Below, piece after piece: positions 42,990-53,857 of a DNA stretch of 64,000 nucleotides. The position numbers were made by a program, and so were the translations under genes. The DNA is from Gaiellasilicea sp963794385. Its GTDB lineage: Bacteria; Actinomycetota; Thermoleophilia; Gaiellales; Gaiellaceae. The stretch spans positions 1-64,000 of the forward strand of contig CAWCDT010000006.1 in assembly GCA_963794385.1 (NCBI GenBank), given 5' to 3'. Under the pieces are notes generated by a model. The model ran no database searches and was not told where the DNA came from. It was given only the letters and a program-made list of their open reading frames with translations. Within the stretch, counting starts at the first letter, position 1, and each line of letters starts with the position of its first letter.

Positions 42990-45900
42990 CGACGAAGCGG
43001 CTCGATCCGAGCGGGCGACCATACTCCGGCCGCGCGAGCGTCCCGCGGGCCGCCCAGACCCACCACGTGTAGACGCCGGGCTCAAGCGTGTAGCGCTTGC
43101 CGGCATAGCGCCACGTCTTGCCGAGGCGCAGCGTCGCCGACTTCGGCCACGTGCTCAGGACCTTCACCCCGTCCCGGCGGAGCTGGAAGTTGTAGAAGCG
43201 CGCGCCCTTCTCCGCCTCCCAGGCGAGCGTCACCGGCCCCCGGACGACCGCACCGGCAGCGGGCCGGTAGAGGGCGGGGCGCGGCGTGGCGGTCACGTCC
43301 GCCTCGGCGACGTTTCCCGCTGCGTCCGCGGCGGTGAGCTCGTAGGTGTACTTGACGCCGTTCCGTACCGTCCGGTCGGCGAAGCTCCTCCCCACGCCGC
43401 TGTAGACGACGCTGGAGCGCGCGCCGTTGCGACCGGGCGTGCGGACGATCCGGACGGAGGCGACGTCGGCGGACCGCAGCCAGGTAATCGTCGCGACACC
43501 CTTCGCGAGCGCCACGGCCGGCCTGGTCAGCGAAGGCGCGGTCCCGTCGTAGCGGAAGAGGTACGCCGCTTCTGCGGCGTTGCCGGCGTGGTCGCGGCAG
43601 GTTCCTGCTGCGGAGCCGTTGACGCGGTCGGGTCCCGTGTAACGCACGGGCGCTGTGCACGACTCGATGCCCGAGGTCGCGTCGCCGCCGGCGAAGCTGA
43701 CCGTCAGGGCGCGCCGGTACCAGCCGGCGCCGTCCGGCTGCCGGTCCGCCGCGGTGGTCACGGCGGGCGCCGTCGCGTCGTACTTGAGCGAAACGCTGGC
43801 GGCGCCGCTGACGTTGCCGGCGTTGTCGACGCAGGTCGCGCTGAGGGAGACGCCGGCCGTGTCCGGTCCCGAGTACGACGGCGCGCTACACGAGGCGACA
43901 CCGGACATCGAATCGGACCCACTTGCACCGACGCCGACCGGTCGGTTGTACCACCCGTTCGCGTCCGGACCCCTCGTCAGCCCCGCACTCACGCCCGGAG
44001 CGGTCGCATCGAACTTGACGGTGAAGGCCGCCGCGCTCGAGTTGCCGGCCGCGTCCGCGCAACTTCCGGCCAGCGTCGCTCCGCCCGTATCCGGCCCGGA
44101 GTACGTCGCGGGAGCCGTGCACACGGCCACACCCGAGGCGGCGTCTTCGCCCGCGAACCTCACCGTGACGGCCTCGCGGTACCAGCCGCCGTCGCCGCGG
44201 TCCGGGATGGCCGTCGTCGACGGCGGCGTCGCGTCGTACTTGAACGACGAGAACGCGACGGGGCTCGATGTTCCCGGCCTTGTCCGTGCACGTGCCTGCG
44301 ACGGCGGCATTGCCGGTGTCCGGACCGGCGTAGACCGGCGCGCTGCACGTAGCGATCCCCGACGGCCCAACGTCGGAAGCCGTGAAGGAGACCTTCAACT
44401 CACTGTTGTACCAGCCGTTCGCGTCGGGGCTGCGGCCCGGAGTGCCGGTGGGCGGCCCAGGCGACGTCGCGTCGTACTTCAGCGACGCCGTCACGTTTTC
44501 GTTGGTGTTCCCGGCCCGGTCGGTGCAGGACCCGGTGATCGTCTGGTTCGGTCCGTCCGGCCCGGAGTACGTCGGCCCGGAGCAGGAGGCGATTCCAGAG
44601 GTCGCGTCGCCCCCCGTGACGCCCAGTGCAACCGGTTGGTTGTACCAGCCGTTCGCGTCAGGCGGCCGCGCCAGCGTGCCCGTCGCCGACGGCGGCGTCG
44701 CGTCGTACTTGAAGGTCAAGCTCGCCGGCGTCGAGTCGACGTTCCCCGCTCCGTCCGTACACGCCCCCGAACGCGTCACCGACGCCGCGTCCGGCCCACC
44801 GTAGTTCGCCGCAGCCGTACAACCACCCGAGCCGGAGAGATCCACCGACTCCGGCGCGAACGAGACCGTCAATGGCGCCCGGTACCAGCCGTTCGCATTC
44901 GGCAGCCGATCCGCACTGGCCACCGTCTGCGGCGCCGTGTCGTCGAACTTGAAGGTAAGCCCGGCCGGAGTGCTCTGGTTTCCAGCCTTGTCGGTGCACG
45001 AGCCCGTGACGGCGGCCGTAGCGGAGTCCGGAGCTGAGTAGTTCACGGGTGCTGTGCACGAGCCTGTGCCGGAGAGATCGCCTGGGGCCTGGGCGAACGA
45101 GACCGTCAGCGGGCTGTTGTGCCACCCATTGAAGTCCGCGGGCCTGCTTGAAGGGACCGCGACCGGCGGCGTCGCGTCGTACTTGAAGCCGAACGTCGCG
45201 GCCGCGCTCGGGTTCCCGGCCCCATCTGTGCACGTTCCCGAGCGCGAACCGGACGCGGTGTCTGGTCCGTTGTACGTCACCACCGCGCTGCAGGGTCCCG
45301 CGCCGGAGACGTCGCCTGGTGCTTGCGTGAACGAGATCGTGAAGGTGTCCCGGTACCAGCCTTCCGCGTTGGGGGTCGGCTCGGCGCTGCGCTTGCTTGC
45401 GGTCCTGTGTCGTCGTACTTGAACCCGAAGACCCTCGCCGGGCTTTGGTTGCCCGCCCGGTCCGAACAGGTGCCGCTCACCGAAGCGGTCGCGCTATCCG
45501 GCTCCGTGTACGTGACATTGGTGCAGGTACCGGCGTCGATCCCCGAGGTCGCGTCGGTACTTGCAAAGCCGACCGGCAACGAACGGTTGTACCAGCCGTT
45601 CACGTCCGGCGCAGACCGCCCCGGAGTCACCGTCGGCAACGCCGGCGGCGTCGCGTCGTAGCTGAAGGTCAGACTCGCCGGCGTCTGATCGGCGTTCCCA
45701 GCCCCGTCTGTGCAGCTGCCCGACCGGCTGAACGAGCCGTCCCCGTTCTGCCCGCTGTAGCTCGCCGGTGCAGTGCACGAGCCCGTGCCAGAGACATCCG
45801 GCCCCTGCGCAAACGAAATCGTCAGCGGTGCCCTGTACCAGCCGTTCGCGTTCGGCTGCCTGTCCGGAGTCGCAACCGTCTGCGGAGCCGTGTCGTCGTA

Positions 45901-47226
45901 CTTGAACCCGAAGACCCTCGCCGGGCTTTGGTTGCCCGCCCGGTCCGAACAGGTGCCGCTCACCGAAGCGGTCGCGCTATCCGGCTCCGTGTACGTGACA
46001 TTGGTGCAGGTACCGGCGTCGATCCCCGAGGTCGCGTCGGTACTTGCAAAGCCGACCGGCAACGAACGGTTGTACCAGCCGTTCACGTCCGGCGCAGACC
46101 GCCCCGGAGTCACCGTCGGCAACGCCGGCGGCGTCGCGTCGTAGCTGAAGGTCAGACTCGCCGGCGTCTGATCGGCGTTCCCAGCCCCGTCTGTGCAGCT
46201 GCCCGACCGGCTGAACGAGCCGTCCCCGTTCTGCCCGCTGTAGCTCGCCGGTCGCAGTGCACGAGCCCGTGCCAGAGACATCCGGCCCCTGCGCAAACGA
46301 AATCGTCAGCGGTGCCCTGTACCAGCCGTTCGCGTTCGGCTGCCTGTCCGGAGTCGCAACCGTCTGCGGAGCCGTGTCGTCGTACTTGAACCCGAAGACC
46401 CTCGCCGGGCTTCGGTTGCCCGCCCGGTCCGAACAGGTGCCGCTCACCGAAGCGGTCGCGCTATCCGGCTCCGTGTACGTGACATTGGTGCAGGTACCGG
46501 CGTCGATCCCCGAGGTCGCGTCGGTACTTGCAAAGCCGACCGGCAACGAACGGTTGTACCAGCCGTTCGCGTCCGGCGCAGACCGCCCCGGAGTCACCGT
46601 CGGCAACGCCGGCGTCGTCGCGTCGTAGCTGAGCGGGAACGAGCCGCTGCTCATGTTGCCTGCGATGTCCGTACACGTACCAGGAACCAGCGCCGTCGCC
46701 GAGTCCGGGCTCGGGGTTGCCCGCGGGCGGATACGTGCCGCCCGTGCACGAGGCTATCCCGGAAACCGTGTCGGACGCCGAGAAGGACACGCCGACCGGC
46801 TGCCTGTACCAGCCATTTGAGTTTGGGGCGCGCGCCGGCGTGCCCACGGGGACGGTCGGCAGGGACCTGTCGACCCGTGACGGTGACCGTCAGCGAAACC
46901 GAGTGGTCGCCAGCAGTCGCAGTACACGTGCGCTGGCTCACGCCTTCGGTCGTCACCTGCGTGCCCGGCTCACATCCAGACGAAGAGGTGATGTCGCCGG
47001 GATGACTCATCTGCCACTGGATCGTCACGTTGCTGCGGAACCAGCCGTTGGTCCCCGGTGTGCCGACGAGCGCAAAGTTGATGCTGTGATGAGCGGCGGC
47101 CGTCGGAGCACTAACGAGCGCGCACACGGCCGCGACGAAGAACAGCCGCCTCAGCCTCCGCGCCGCAGTGACGATCCGACCCTTGGTTGTTCCATGCCGG
47201 TCCGCACACCCTCCTGCTCTTCGCAT
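42976..47226 (-). CDS. Long Ig-like-repeat surface protein, about five frameshifts
   Basis: The ATG at 47226 overlaps the previous stop as TGATG. A signal peptide (LFFVAAVCALVSAPTAAA) leads into HHSINFALVGTPGTNGWFRS, then about a dozen Ig-like modules of pattern SNGWYNRPVxVSF...DATSGIASC...YSGPDT...GTCTDxAGN...YDATPP. A C-terminal fibronectin-like region (YTYELTAADAAGNVAEADVT, FVVRRG end) matches the paralogue at 47226-48788. The frame changes near 46877, 46712, 46253, 45373 and 44263. Two of these are homopolymer errors by comparison with neighbouring repeats, and one is a single C inserted in an otherwise identical repeat. A corrected protein has about 1416 residues. Each module has a Cys pair (SC...GTC). 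It is likely a secreted or wall-associated adhesin or stalk. Confidence 0.82.
45418..46640 (-). repeat. Tandem 483-bp coding repeats
   Basis: Units starting at 45418, 45901 and 46385 are almost identical over 483-484 bp (161 codons, two Ig-like modules); the third is partial. The second carries one extra C near 46253, which shifts the frame. Near identity between units indicates recent duplication or gene conversion. Confidence 0.85.
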
Positions 47227-48788
47227 CACGAGACGGGTCCTGTCGCTACGTGCCCTCCTCTCACGACGAACGAGCTGCTGCCGATCCGGCGGCCGAAGGT
47301 CGGCCGCTCGAGCGTGCCCTGCGCCGGCCAGACGTACCACTGGTACCGACCCGGCTGGAGGCGGTGTGTCTTGCCGGCGTAGCGCCACGTTCGGCCGAGC
47401 CGCAGCGTGGCCTTGCGCGGCCAGGCGCTCAGCACCTTGGCGCCGTTTCGGAACAGCTGGACGTTGTAGAAGCGGGCGGCCACCTGCGGATCCCAAGCGA
47501 GCGTTAGCGGCGCGCGCACCTGCTGCCCGGCCTCGGGACGGTAGAGCGGCAGCCGCGACGACGCGGCGAACGTCCTGCCGGACCGGTTCCCGGCTACGTC
47601 GGACACGACGAGCTCGTAGCGGTAGCGGACACCCTCGCGGACGGTCCGATCGGCGAAGCTTCCGGCCCTGCCGCGGTAGACGACCGAGCTGCGTTTTCCC
47701 TTGAGGCCGGGCCGGCGGACGATCGTCGCCGAGGCGAAGTCGGCCTGGCGCTGCCAGACGATCCGTACGAGCTTCTTGCCGCGCTCGACCTTCGGCCTGG
47801 CGAGCTTCGGCGGCGTCGCGTCGTACCTGAAGCCGAACGCCCCTTCAGCCGAGTTCCCCGCGGCGTCGGTACAGGTTCCCTTGACCGCCGCGCCCGCGCC
47901 GTCAGGCCCCTTGTACTGCACCGGACCCGTACAGGCGGCAACCCGCGAGAGCGCGTCCGCGCCCGCGAAGCTGATGGTGACCGGCTTCCGGTACCAGCCG
48001 CCGGCGGGCGCGCGGTCGGCTTTCCCGCTGACGGAGGGCGCCGTGGAGTCGTACTGGAGGCTCATCGTCCCCGTGGCGCTGTTGCCCGCCCGATCGGAGC
48101 AGGTCGCCCCGACTGTGGCGGAGCCGCTATCGGGACCCGCGTACGACTGGGACGTGCACCCGGCCAGACCGGACGTCGCGTCGCCTCCGCTGGCGGCGAT
48201 CTCGACCGGACGGTTGTACCAGCCGTTCGAGTCGGGCCCGCGCGTCGCGGAGACGCTGGCTGACGGCGCCGTCGCGTCGTAATTGAGTGCGAATCCTCCG
48301 GAGCCGACGTTGCCGGCCACGTCCGTGCACGTGCCGCCCACCGAGACGGGTCCGCCGTCTGCGCCGGCGTACGTCGGAGCGGAGCACCCTGCCAGCCCGG
48401 AGACCGCGTCGCTGCCACCGAAGGCGACCGCGACGGGGCGGTTGTACCAGCCGTTCGAGTCGGGCGCGCGGGCCGGCGTACCCGACGTGACCGTCGGCGC
48501 GGACTTGTCGATCCGCACGGTGACGGTGAGATTCACCGTGTGGTCGCCGGCGGTCGCGGTGCACGTGCGCGAGTTCACGCCTTCGCTCGTCACCAGAGTG
48601 CCGGGCTCACATCCCGAAGACGAGTCGACCGGATGACTGATCTGCCACTGGACCGTGACATTGCTGCGGTACCAGCCGTTCGTCCCCGCCGTGCCGACAA
48701 GCCCGAAGTTGATGCTGTGGTGAGCGCTCGCGACCGGCGCCAGCACGAAGAACGCGCAGGCGGTCAGAACCCCGACCAGAAGCCTCAT
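47226..48788 (-). CDS. Ig-like-repeat surface protein (short paralogue)
   Basis: 520 residues, intact. Signal peptide MRLLVGVLTACAFFVLAPVASA, N-terminal module HHSINFGLVGTAGTNGWYRS, four Ig-like modules with the NGWYNRPV and AGNSAxGxxxxxYDxTAP signatures, and a C-terminal part with SFADRTVREGVRYRYELVVS and TFGRRIGSSSFVV. Both ends match the long paralogue, which has more central modules. Its start overlaps the anchor-gene stop as ATGA and its stop overlaps the next start as TGATG, giving one coupled operon. No membrane or sorting signal is at its end, so it may bind the anchor protein. Confidence 0.88.
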   Translation of the reverse strand: MRLLVGVLTACAFFVLAPVASAHHSINFGLVGTAGTNGWYRSNVTVQWQISHPVDSSSGCEPGTLVTSEGVNSRTCTATAGDHTVNLTVTVRIDKSAPTVTSGTPARAPDSNGWYNRPVAVAFGGSDAVSGLAGCSAPTYAGADGGPVSVGGTCTDVAGNVGSGGFALNYDATAPSASVSATRGPDSNGWYNRPVEIAASGGDATSGLAGCTSQSYAGPDSGSATVGATCSDRAGNSATGTMSLQYDSTAPSVSGKADRAPAGGWYRKPVTISFAGADALSRVAACTGPVQYKGPDGAGAAVKGTCTDAAGNSAEGAFGFRYDATPPKLARPKVERGKKLVRIVWQRQADFASATIVRRPGLKGKRSSVVYRGRAGSFADRTVREGVRYRYELVVSDVAGNRSGRTFAASSRLPLYRPEAGQQVRAPLTLAWDPQVAARFYNVQLFRNGAKVLSAWPRKATLRLGRTWRYAGKTHRLQPGRYQWYVWPAQGTLERPTFGRRIGSSSFVVRGGHVATGPVS

Positions 48789-49373
48789 CGGACGAACTCC
48801 CCGAGCTCGCGCCGCGCGGCCAGGAGGACGATCCCGCCTCCGAGGGCCACGAACGCGAGGCCAAAGCCCGCGAGCACGAGCAGCCCGCGGTCGAGCTCCT
48901 CGGCCGTCGGGATCAGCGCGGCCAGGGGCACCGGCCCGCGGTCGTGCGGGCGCGCGACGAACACGGCCGGCTTCGGCTTGGGCTTCGGCTTCGCCCTCAC
49001 GGGCGCGGCCTTCTTCGCAACCGGCTTCTTCTTGGCCGGTGTGACGGCCGGCCTCGCCGGCTCCTCCTCGATCACGATCGGCGTTGCGACCCTCCGGGTC
49101 ACGACCGGCGCGGGCGTGACCTCCACCCGGGCCGGCTGCTGGACGACCGGCGTCTGGCGGACGACCGGCGCCGGCGTGGGCTTCGGCGCGGGCGTCGGCG
49201 GGCTCCGGCTGCGGCGCCTCCGGAGCGACTGCGAGGGGCGGCGGGTCGGGAGCCGGGGCCGCCGCGGTCGCCGGCGCGGCGAGCACGAGGCAAAGCAGGA
49301 GCACGGCTCCGGCCGGAGCCCGCAACCGCCGCAGCAGCGATTTCACCCCACGTCGTGCCAATCGTCCCCCCAC
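48785..49373 (-). CDS. Pro/Lys-rich membrane-anchor protein, one frameshift
   Basis: The start is a GTG at 49373, or more likely 49346 (KSLLRRLRAPAGAVLLLCLV signal sequence). The frame shifts near 49195 (one extra base), after which it reads TPAPKPTPAPVVRQTPVVQQ, a KKKPVAKKAAP and KPKPKPKP wall-spanning linker, and a C-terminal membrane helix (GLLVLAGFGLAFVALGGGIV) with a charged tail RRELGEFVR. Corrected length is about 195 residues. First gene of the coupled operon with the two Ig-like proteins, suggesting it ties them to the membrane. Confidence 0.78.
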
Positions 49374-49497
49374 TCAATTTTCCGGGCTCAATCTCGAAGC
49401 TACTGCGCTTTCGAATTCGTGTCAATGAGGGGCGCCGTGGCCCCGCGGGCCGGCTCGAAGCCGGCCTGCGGAGCAACGCCTGTCTCATAGGTGCTGA

Positions 49498-52400
49498 CTA
49501 CCTCCTATTCGCGTTCCTGGCGCCGAACTGCAGCGCCGCCGACAGGCCGAGCGCGAACTGGCTGTTCTTCGCCGACTGGCCGGTCGCCTGGATCCCGCCG
49601 CCGCTGGACTGATCCTGATCCGCGTCCTGGAAGAGCGCGTTCAGGTTCAGTGCCAGAGCTGACGAGCTGACGCTGTTGGACTGGTCGACGTCGCCGCCGT
49701 CGCTCTTGCTGTCGACGCCCACGGGCGTGTTGCTGTTGCCGCCCGAGGGGCAGCCGCACTTGTCCTTCCCGAAGGCCTGGATGGCCAACGAGGCGGCGAG
49801 TGCGCCCTGCTCCGACTTCGACTCCTGGCCGATCGCCTGGATGCCGATCGCGTCATGGCAGCCGCATTCCTTGTCGCGCTTGCTGCCCTGATCCTGATCC
49901 GCATCCTGCTTCGTCAGGTTGATGTTCAGCGCCGTTGCATCCGACTCGACGCTGTTGGACTGATCGACGTCGCCGCCGTCACCCTTGCTGTCGACGGCCA
50001 CGGGGGTGTTGCTGTTCGACGCGCCGAACTGCAGCGCGGCGGACAGGGCAAGCGCCCCCTGCTCGTTCTTCGCCGACTGGCCGATCGCCTGGATGGCGAT
50101 CCCGCCGGTGCCCGACTGATCCTGATCCGCATCCTGCTCGAGCGCGTTCAGGTTCGCGGCCGTCGCATCCGAGTCGACGCTGTTCGTCTGGTCGACGTCA
50201 CCGCCGTCGCCCTTGCTGTCCACGCGGACCGGGGTGTTCTTGTTGCTCGCCCCGGCCTGGAGCGCGAACGACAGAGCGGCTGCGTCCTGATCGTTCTTTG
50301 CTTCCTGGCCGATCGCCTGGATGCCGATCCCGTCCTTGCAGTGGCAGTCCTTGCCACCGTGCTGGTCCTGGTCGGCGTCCTGCTTGGTCAGATTGGCGTT
50401 CAACGCCGTGGCGTCGGAGTCGACCTTGTTCGACTGGTCGACGTCGCCGCCGTCACCCTTGCTGTCCACACGCACCGGGGTGTTGGTGTTGCTCGCACCC
50501 AGCTGCGCTGCGAGTGAGGCCGCGAACGCGTCCTGGTCGAGTCGCGCTTCCTGACCGATGGCCTGGATCCCGCCGGAGCCGGACTGATCCTGATCCGCAT
50601 CCTGCTTGAGCGCGTTCAGGTTCGCCGCCGTCGCCGACGAGTCGACGTAGTTGGACTGATCGACGTCACCGCCGTCGCCCTTGCTGTCGACACGCACCGG
50701 GGTGTTCTTGTTCGACGCCCCGAACTGCAGCGCGGCCGACAGGGCAACCGCGTCCTGCTCACTCTTGGCTTCCTGGCCGATGGCCTGGATGCCGTCCGAG
50801 TGGCAGCCACAGTCCTTGCCCTTGCCGCCCTGATCCTGATCCGCATCCTGCTTGGTCAGGTTCAGGTTGGCAGCGGTCGCATCGGACTCGACCTTGTTGG
50901 ACTGATCGACGTCACCGTCGTCGCCCTTGCTGTCGACACGCACCGGGGTGTTCGTGTTGCTCGCACCCTTCTGCGCCGCGAGCGACAGGGCCGAAGGCGT
51001 CCTGGTCGTTCGTCGGCTTCCTGACCGATCGCCTGGATCCCGCCGGAGCCGGACTGATCCTGATCCGCATCCTGCTTCAGCGCGTTCAGGTTCGCAGCCG
51101 TCGCCGACGAGTCGACGGAGTTGGACTGATCGACGTCGCCGCCGTCACCCTTGCTGTCAACACGCACAGGCGTGTTGACGTTGCCGCCGGAGTCACAACC
51201 ACACTTGTCCTTCTTGTGGCCGAACTCCTGAGCTGCAAGGGACACCGCCGTGGCGTCCTGGTCCGACTTCGCCTCCTGGCCGATCGCCTGGATGCCGCCG
51301 GAGGAGCAGCAGTGATCCTTGCCGTGCCCGCTGCCCTGATCCTGGTCGGCGTCCTGCTTGGTCAGGTTGACGTTCAGCGCCGTTGCATCCGACTCGACGC
51401 TGTTCGACTGATCGACGTCACCGTCGTCACCCTTGCTGTCGACGCGCACCGGGGTGTTCTTGTTCGACGCCCCGGACTGCAGCGCGGCCGACAGGGCGGT
51501 TGCGTCCTGCTCGTTCTTGGCTTCCTGGCCGATCGCCTGGATGCCGTCGCCCGAGCAGCCGCACTTGTCGTCCTTCCCACCCTGATCCTGATCCGCGTCC
51601 TGCTTGAGCGCGTTCAGGTTCAGCGCGGTCGCATCGGAATCGACGCTGTTCGACTGGTCGACCTTGCCGCCGTCACCCTTGCTGTCCACACGCACCGGGG
51701 TGTTCGTGTTGCTCGCACCCTTCTGCGCTGCGAGTGAGGCCGCGGTCGCGTCCTGATCCGACTTTGCTTCCTGACCGATCGCCTGGATCCCGCCGGAGCC
51801 CGACTGGTCCTGATCGGCGTCCTGCTTGGTCAGGTTGATGTTCAGCGCGGTCGCATCGGAATCGACGCTGTTCGACTGGTCGACCTTGCCGTCGTCACCC
51901 TTGCTGTCGACGCGCACCGGGGTGTTCTTGTTCGACGCCCCGGACTGCAGCGCGGCCGAAAGGGCAGTTGCGTCCTGATCACTCTTGGCTTCCTGGCCGA
52001 TGGCCTGGATGCCGTCCGAGTGGCAGCCGCAATCCTTGCCCTTGCCGCCCTGATCCTGATCCGCATCCTGCTTGGTCAGGTTCAGGTTGGCAGCGGTCGC
52101 GTCGGAGTCGACGCTGTTGGACTGGTCGACGTCGCCGCCGTCGCCCTTGCTGTCGACGCTCACCGGGGTGTTCGTGTTGCTCGCACCCTTCTGCGCGGCG
52201 AGTGACAGGGCGAAGGCGTCCTGGTCGTTCTTCGCTTCCTGACCGATCGCCTGGATCCCGCCGGAGCCGCCCTGATCCTGATCCGCGTCCTGCTTCAGCG
52301 CGTTCAGGTTCGCAGCGGTCGCGTCGGAGTCGACGGAGTTGGACTGATCGACGTCGCCGCCGTCGCCCTTGCTGTCGACACGCACAGGCGTGTTGACGTT

Positions 52401-53777
52401 GCCACCGGAGTCGCAACCACAGTCGCGCTTGTGGTTCTTGCTGCCGAACTCCTGAGCTGCAAGGGACACCGCCGTGGCGTCCTGGTCCGACTTCGCCTCC
52501 TGGCCGATCGCCTGGATGCCGTCAGACGGGCAGCAGTGATCCTTGCCGCCACCCTGCTCCTGATCGGCGTCCTGCTTGGTCAGGTTCACGTTGAGCGCAG
52601 TTGCATCGGAGTCGACGCTGTTCGTCTGATCCACGTCACCGTCGTCACCCTTGCTGCCGACGCGCACCGGGGTGTTGGTGTTGCTCGCACCCTTCTGGAA
52701 CGCTGCCGACGCAGCAACTGCGTCCTGATCGTTCTTGGCTTCCTGGCCGATCGCCTGGATGCCACCGGACTCACAGCACTTGTCGTCCTTGCCCTTGCCG
52801 CCCTGATCCTGATCCGCGTCCTGCTTCAACGCGTTCAGGTTCGCGGCGGTGGCCGACGAGTCGACGCTGTTCGACTGCTCTACGTCACCGTTGTCGCCCT
52901 TGCTGAGAACGCGCACCGGGATGTTGGTGTTGCTCGCGCCCTTCTGGCTGGCGAGTGACAGTGCAGCCGCCTTCTGATCCGAGTCCGCCTCCTGGCCGAT
53001 CGCCTGGACGCCGCCGGAGCCGCCCTGATCCTGATCCGCGTCCTGCTTGGTCAGGTTCAGGTTCGCCGCCGTCGCAGACGAGTCGACGCTGTTCGACTGG
53101 TCGACCGAGCCGTCGTCCCCGGGGCTCAGAACACGAACGGAGATATTCGTGTTCTTCGCGCCGGCCTGCTCGGCCTTCGATGCTGCAAAGGCATCCTGCT
53201 CGCTGTCCGCTTCCTGCCCGATCGCCTGCGTGCCCGAGCCGCCGGCCTCCTGGTCGGCGTCCTGGCCCGTGGCGTTCAGGTTCGCGGCGGTCGCGTCGGA
53301 ATCGACGCTGTTCGTCTGCGAGACGGAGCCGTTGTCGCCCGGGCTCAGTACCCGGACGGGGATGTTCGTATTGCTCGCGCCGTACTGAGATGCGAGGGAA
53401 AGGGCTTTCGCGGACTGATCGTTGTCAGCCTCCTGACCGATCGCCTGCGTGCCACCCTCGCAACCGCACGAGCCGCTCTGCGTCTGGTCTGCGTCCTGGC
53501 TGGTGAGGTTCGCATTCGCCGCCGTCGCGTTGGAGCTGACGGTATTGGACTGCGTGACGTCACCATTGTCGCCTGGACTCAGGACGCGAACGGAGATGTT
53601 GCGGTTCGCCGGTTGACTCTGGGTCGCGCCCGAGAGCGCTCCCGCGGCCTGGCCGCTTGCGGCGTCCTGGCCGGCCGCCTGAGCGGCAGGGTCACCCGGC
53701 GCTGTAGCCGCCGCAGCGTAACCGGTGCTCACGAGGAGCCCGGCGGCCGCGGCAACTACCGCGAGTATCCGTTTCAT
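49498..53777 (-). CDS. Giant Q/N-rich repeat surface protein, 17 repeats with Cys loops, two close insertions
   Basis: Start at the ATG at 53777 (ribosome site GGAGAAGGG); signal peptide AVVAAAAGLLVSTGYAAAA. Then 17 repeats of about 75-90 residues: NTPVRVDSKGDGGDVDQSNS, SATAANLNALKQDADQDQ, a variable loop, GIQAIGQEAKSDQDA and SLAAQKGASN. Repeats alternate between NLTKQ and NALKQ types almost perfectly. Nine repeats have Cys-containing loops (CGC, CC or CHC with Lys/His/Asp). Two single-base insertions near 50992 and 51014 break the frame inside one repeat; removing both gives exactly 1426 codons. Q/N spacing (QxGASN, VDQSN) recalls curlin repeats, so a beta-solenoid or amyloid-like fibre is likely but unproven. 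No known family is recognised. Confidence 0.85.
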
Positions 53778-53857
53778 CAATCCCTTCTCCTTCCGAACGT
53801 TGCGAAAAACGAGCGGACGGACGAAGTCCGCTCCAAAGTCGGGTGAAGAAGGGGTCG

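Noticed and set aside
43588..47382. Plus-strand frames with VPAVRVR or YQPFASG repeats opposite the Ig-like genes
   Set aside because: They are shadows of the Ig-like repeats in high-GC sequence.
49676..53506. Plus-strand open frames opposite the Q/N repeat gene
   Set aside because: They mirror the repeat of the minus-strand gene, are Arg/Pro-rich and lack start signals; the minus strand has signal peptide and family-like repeats.
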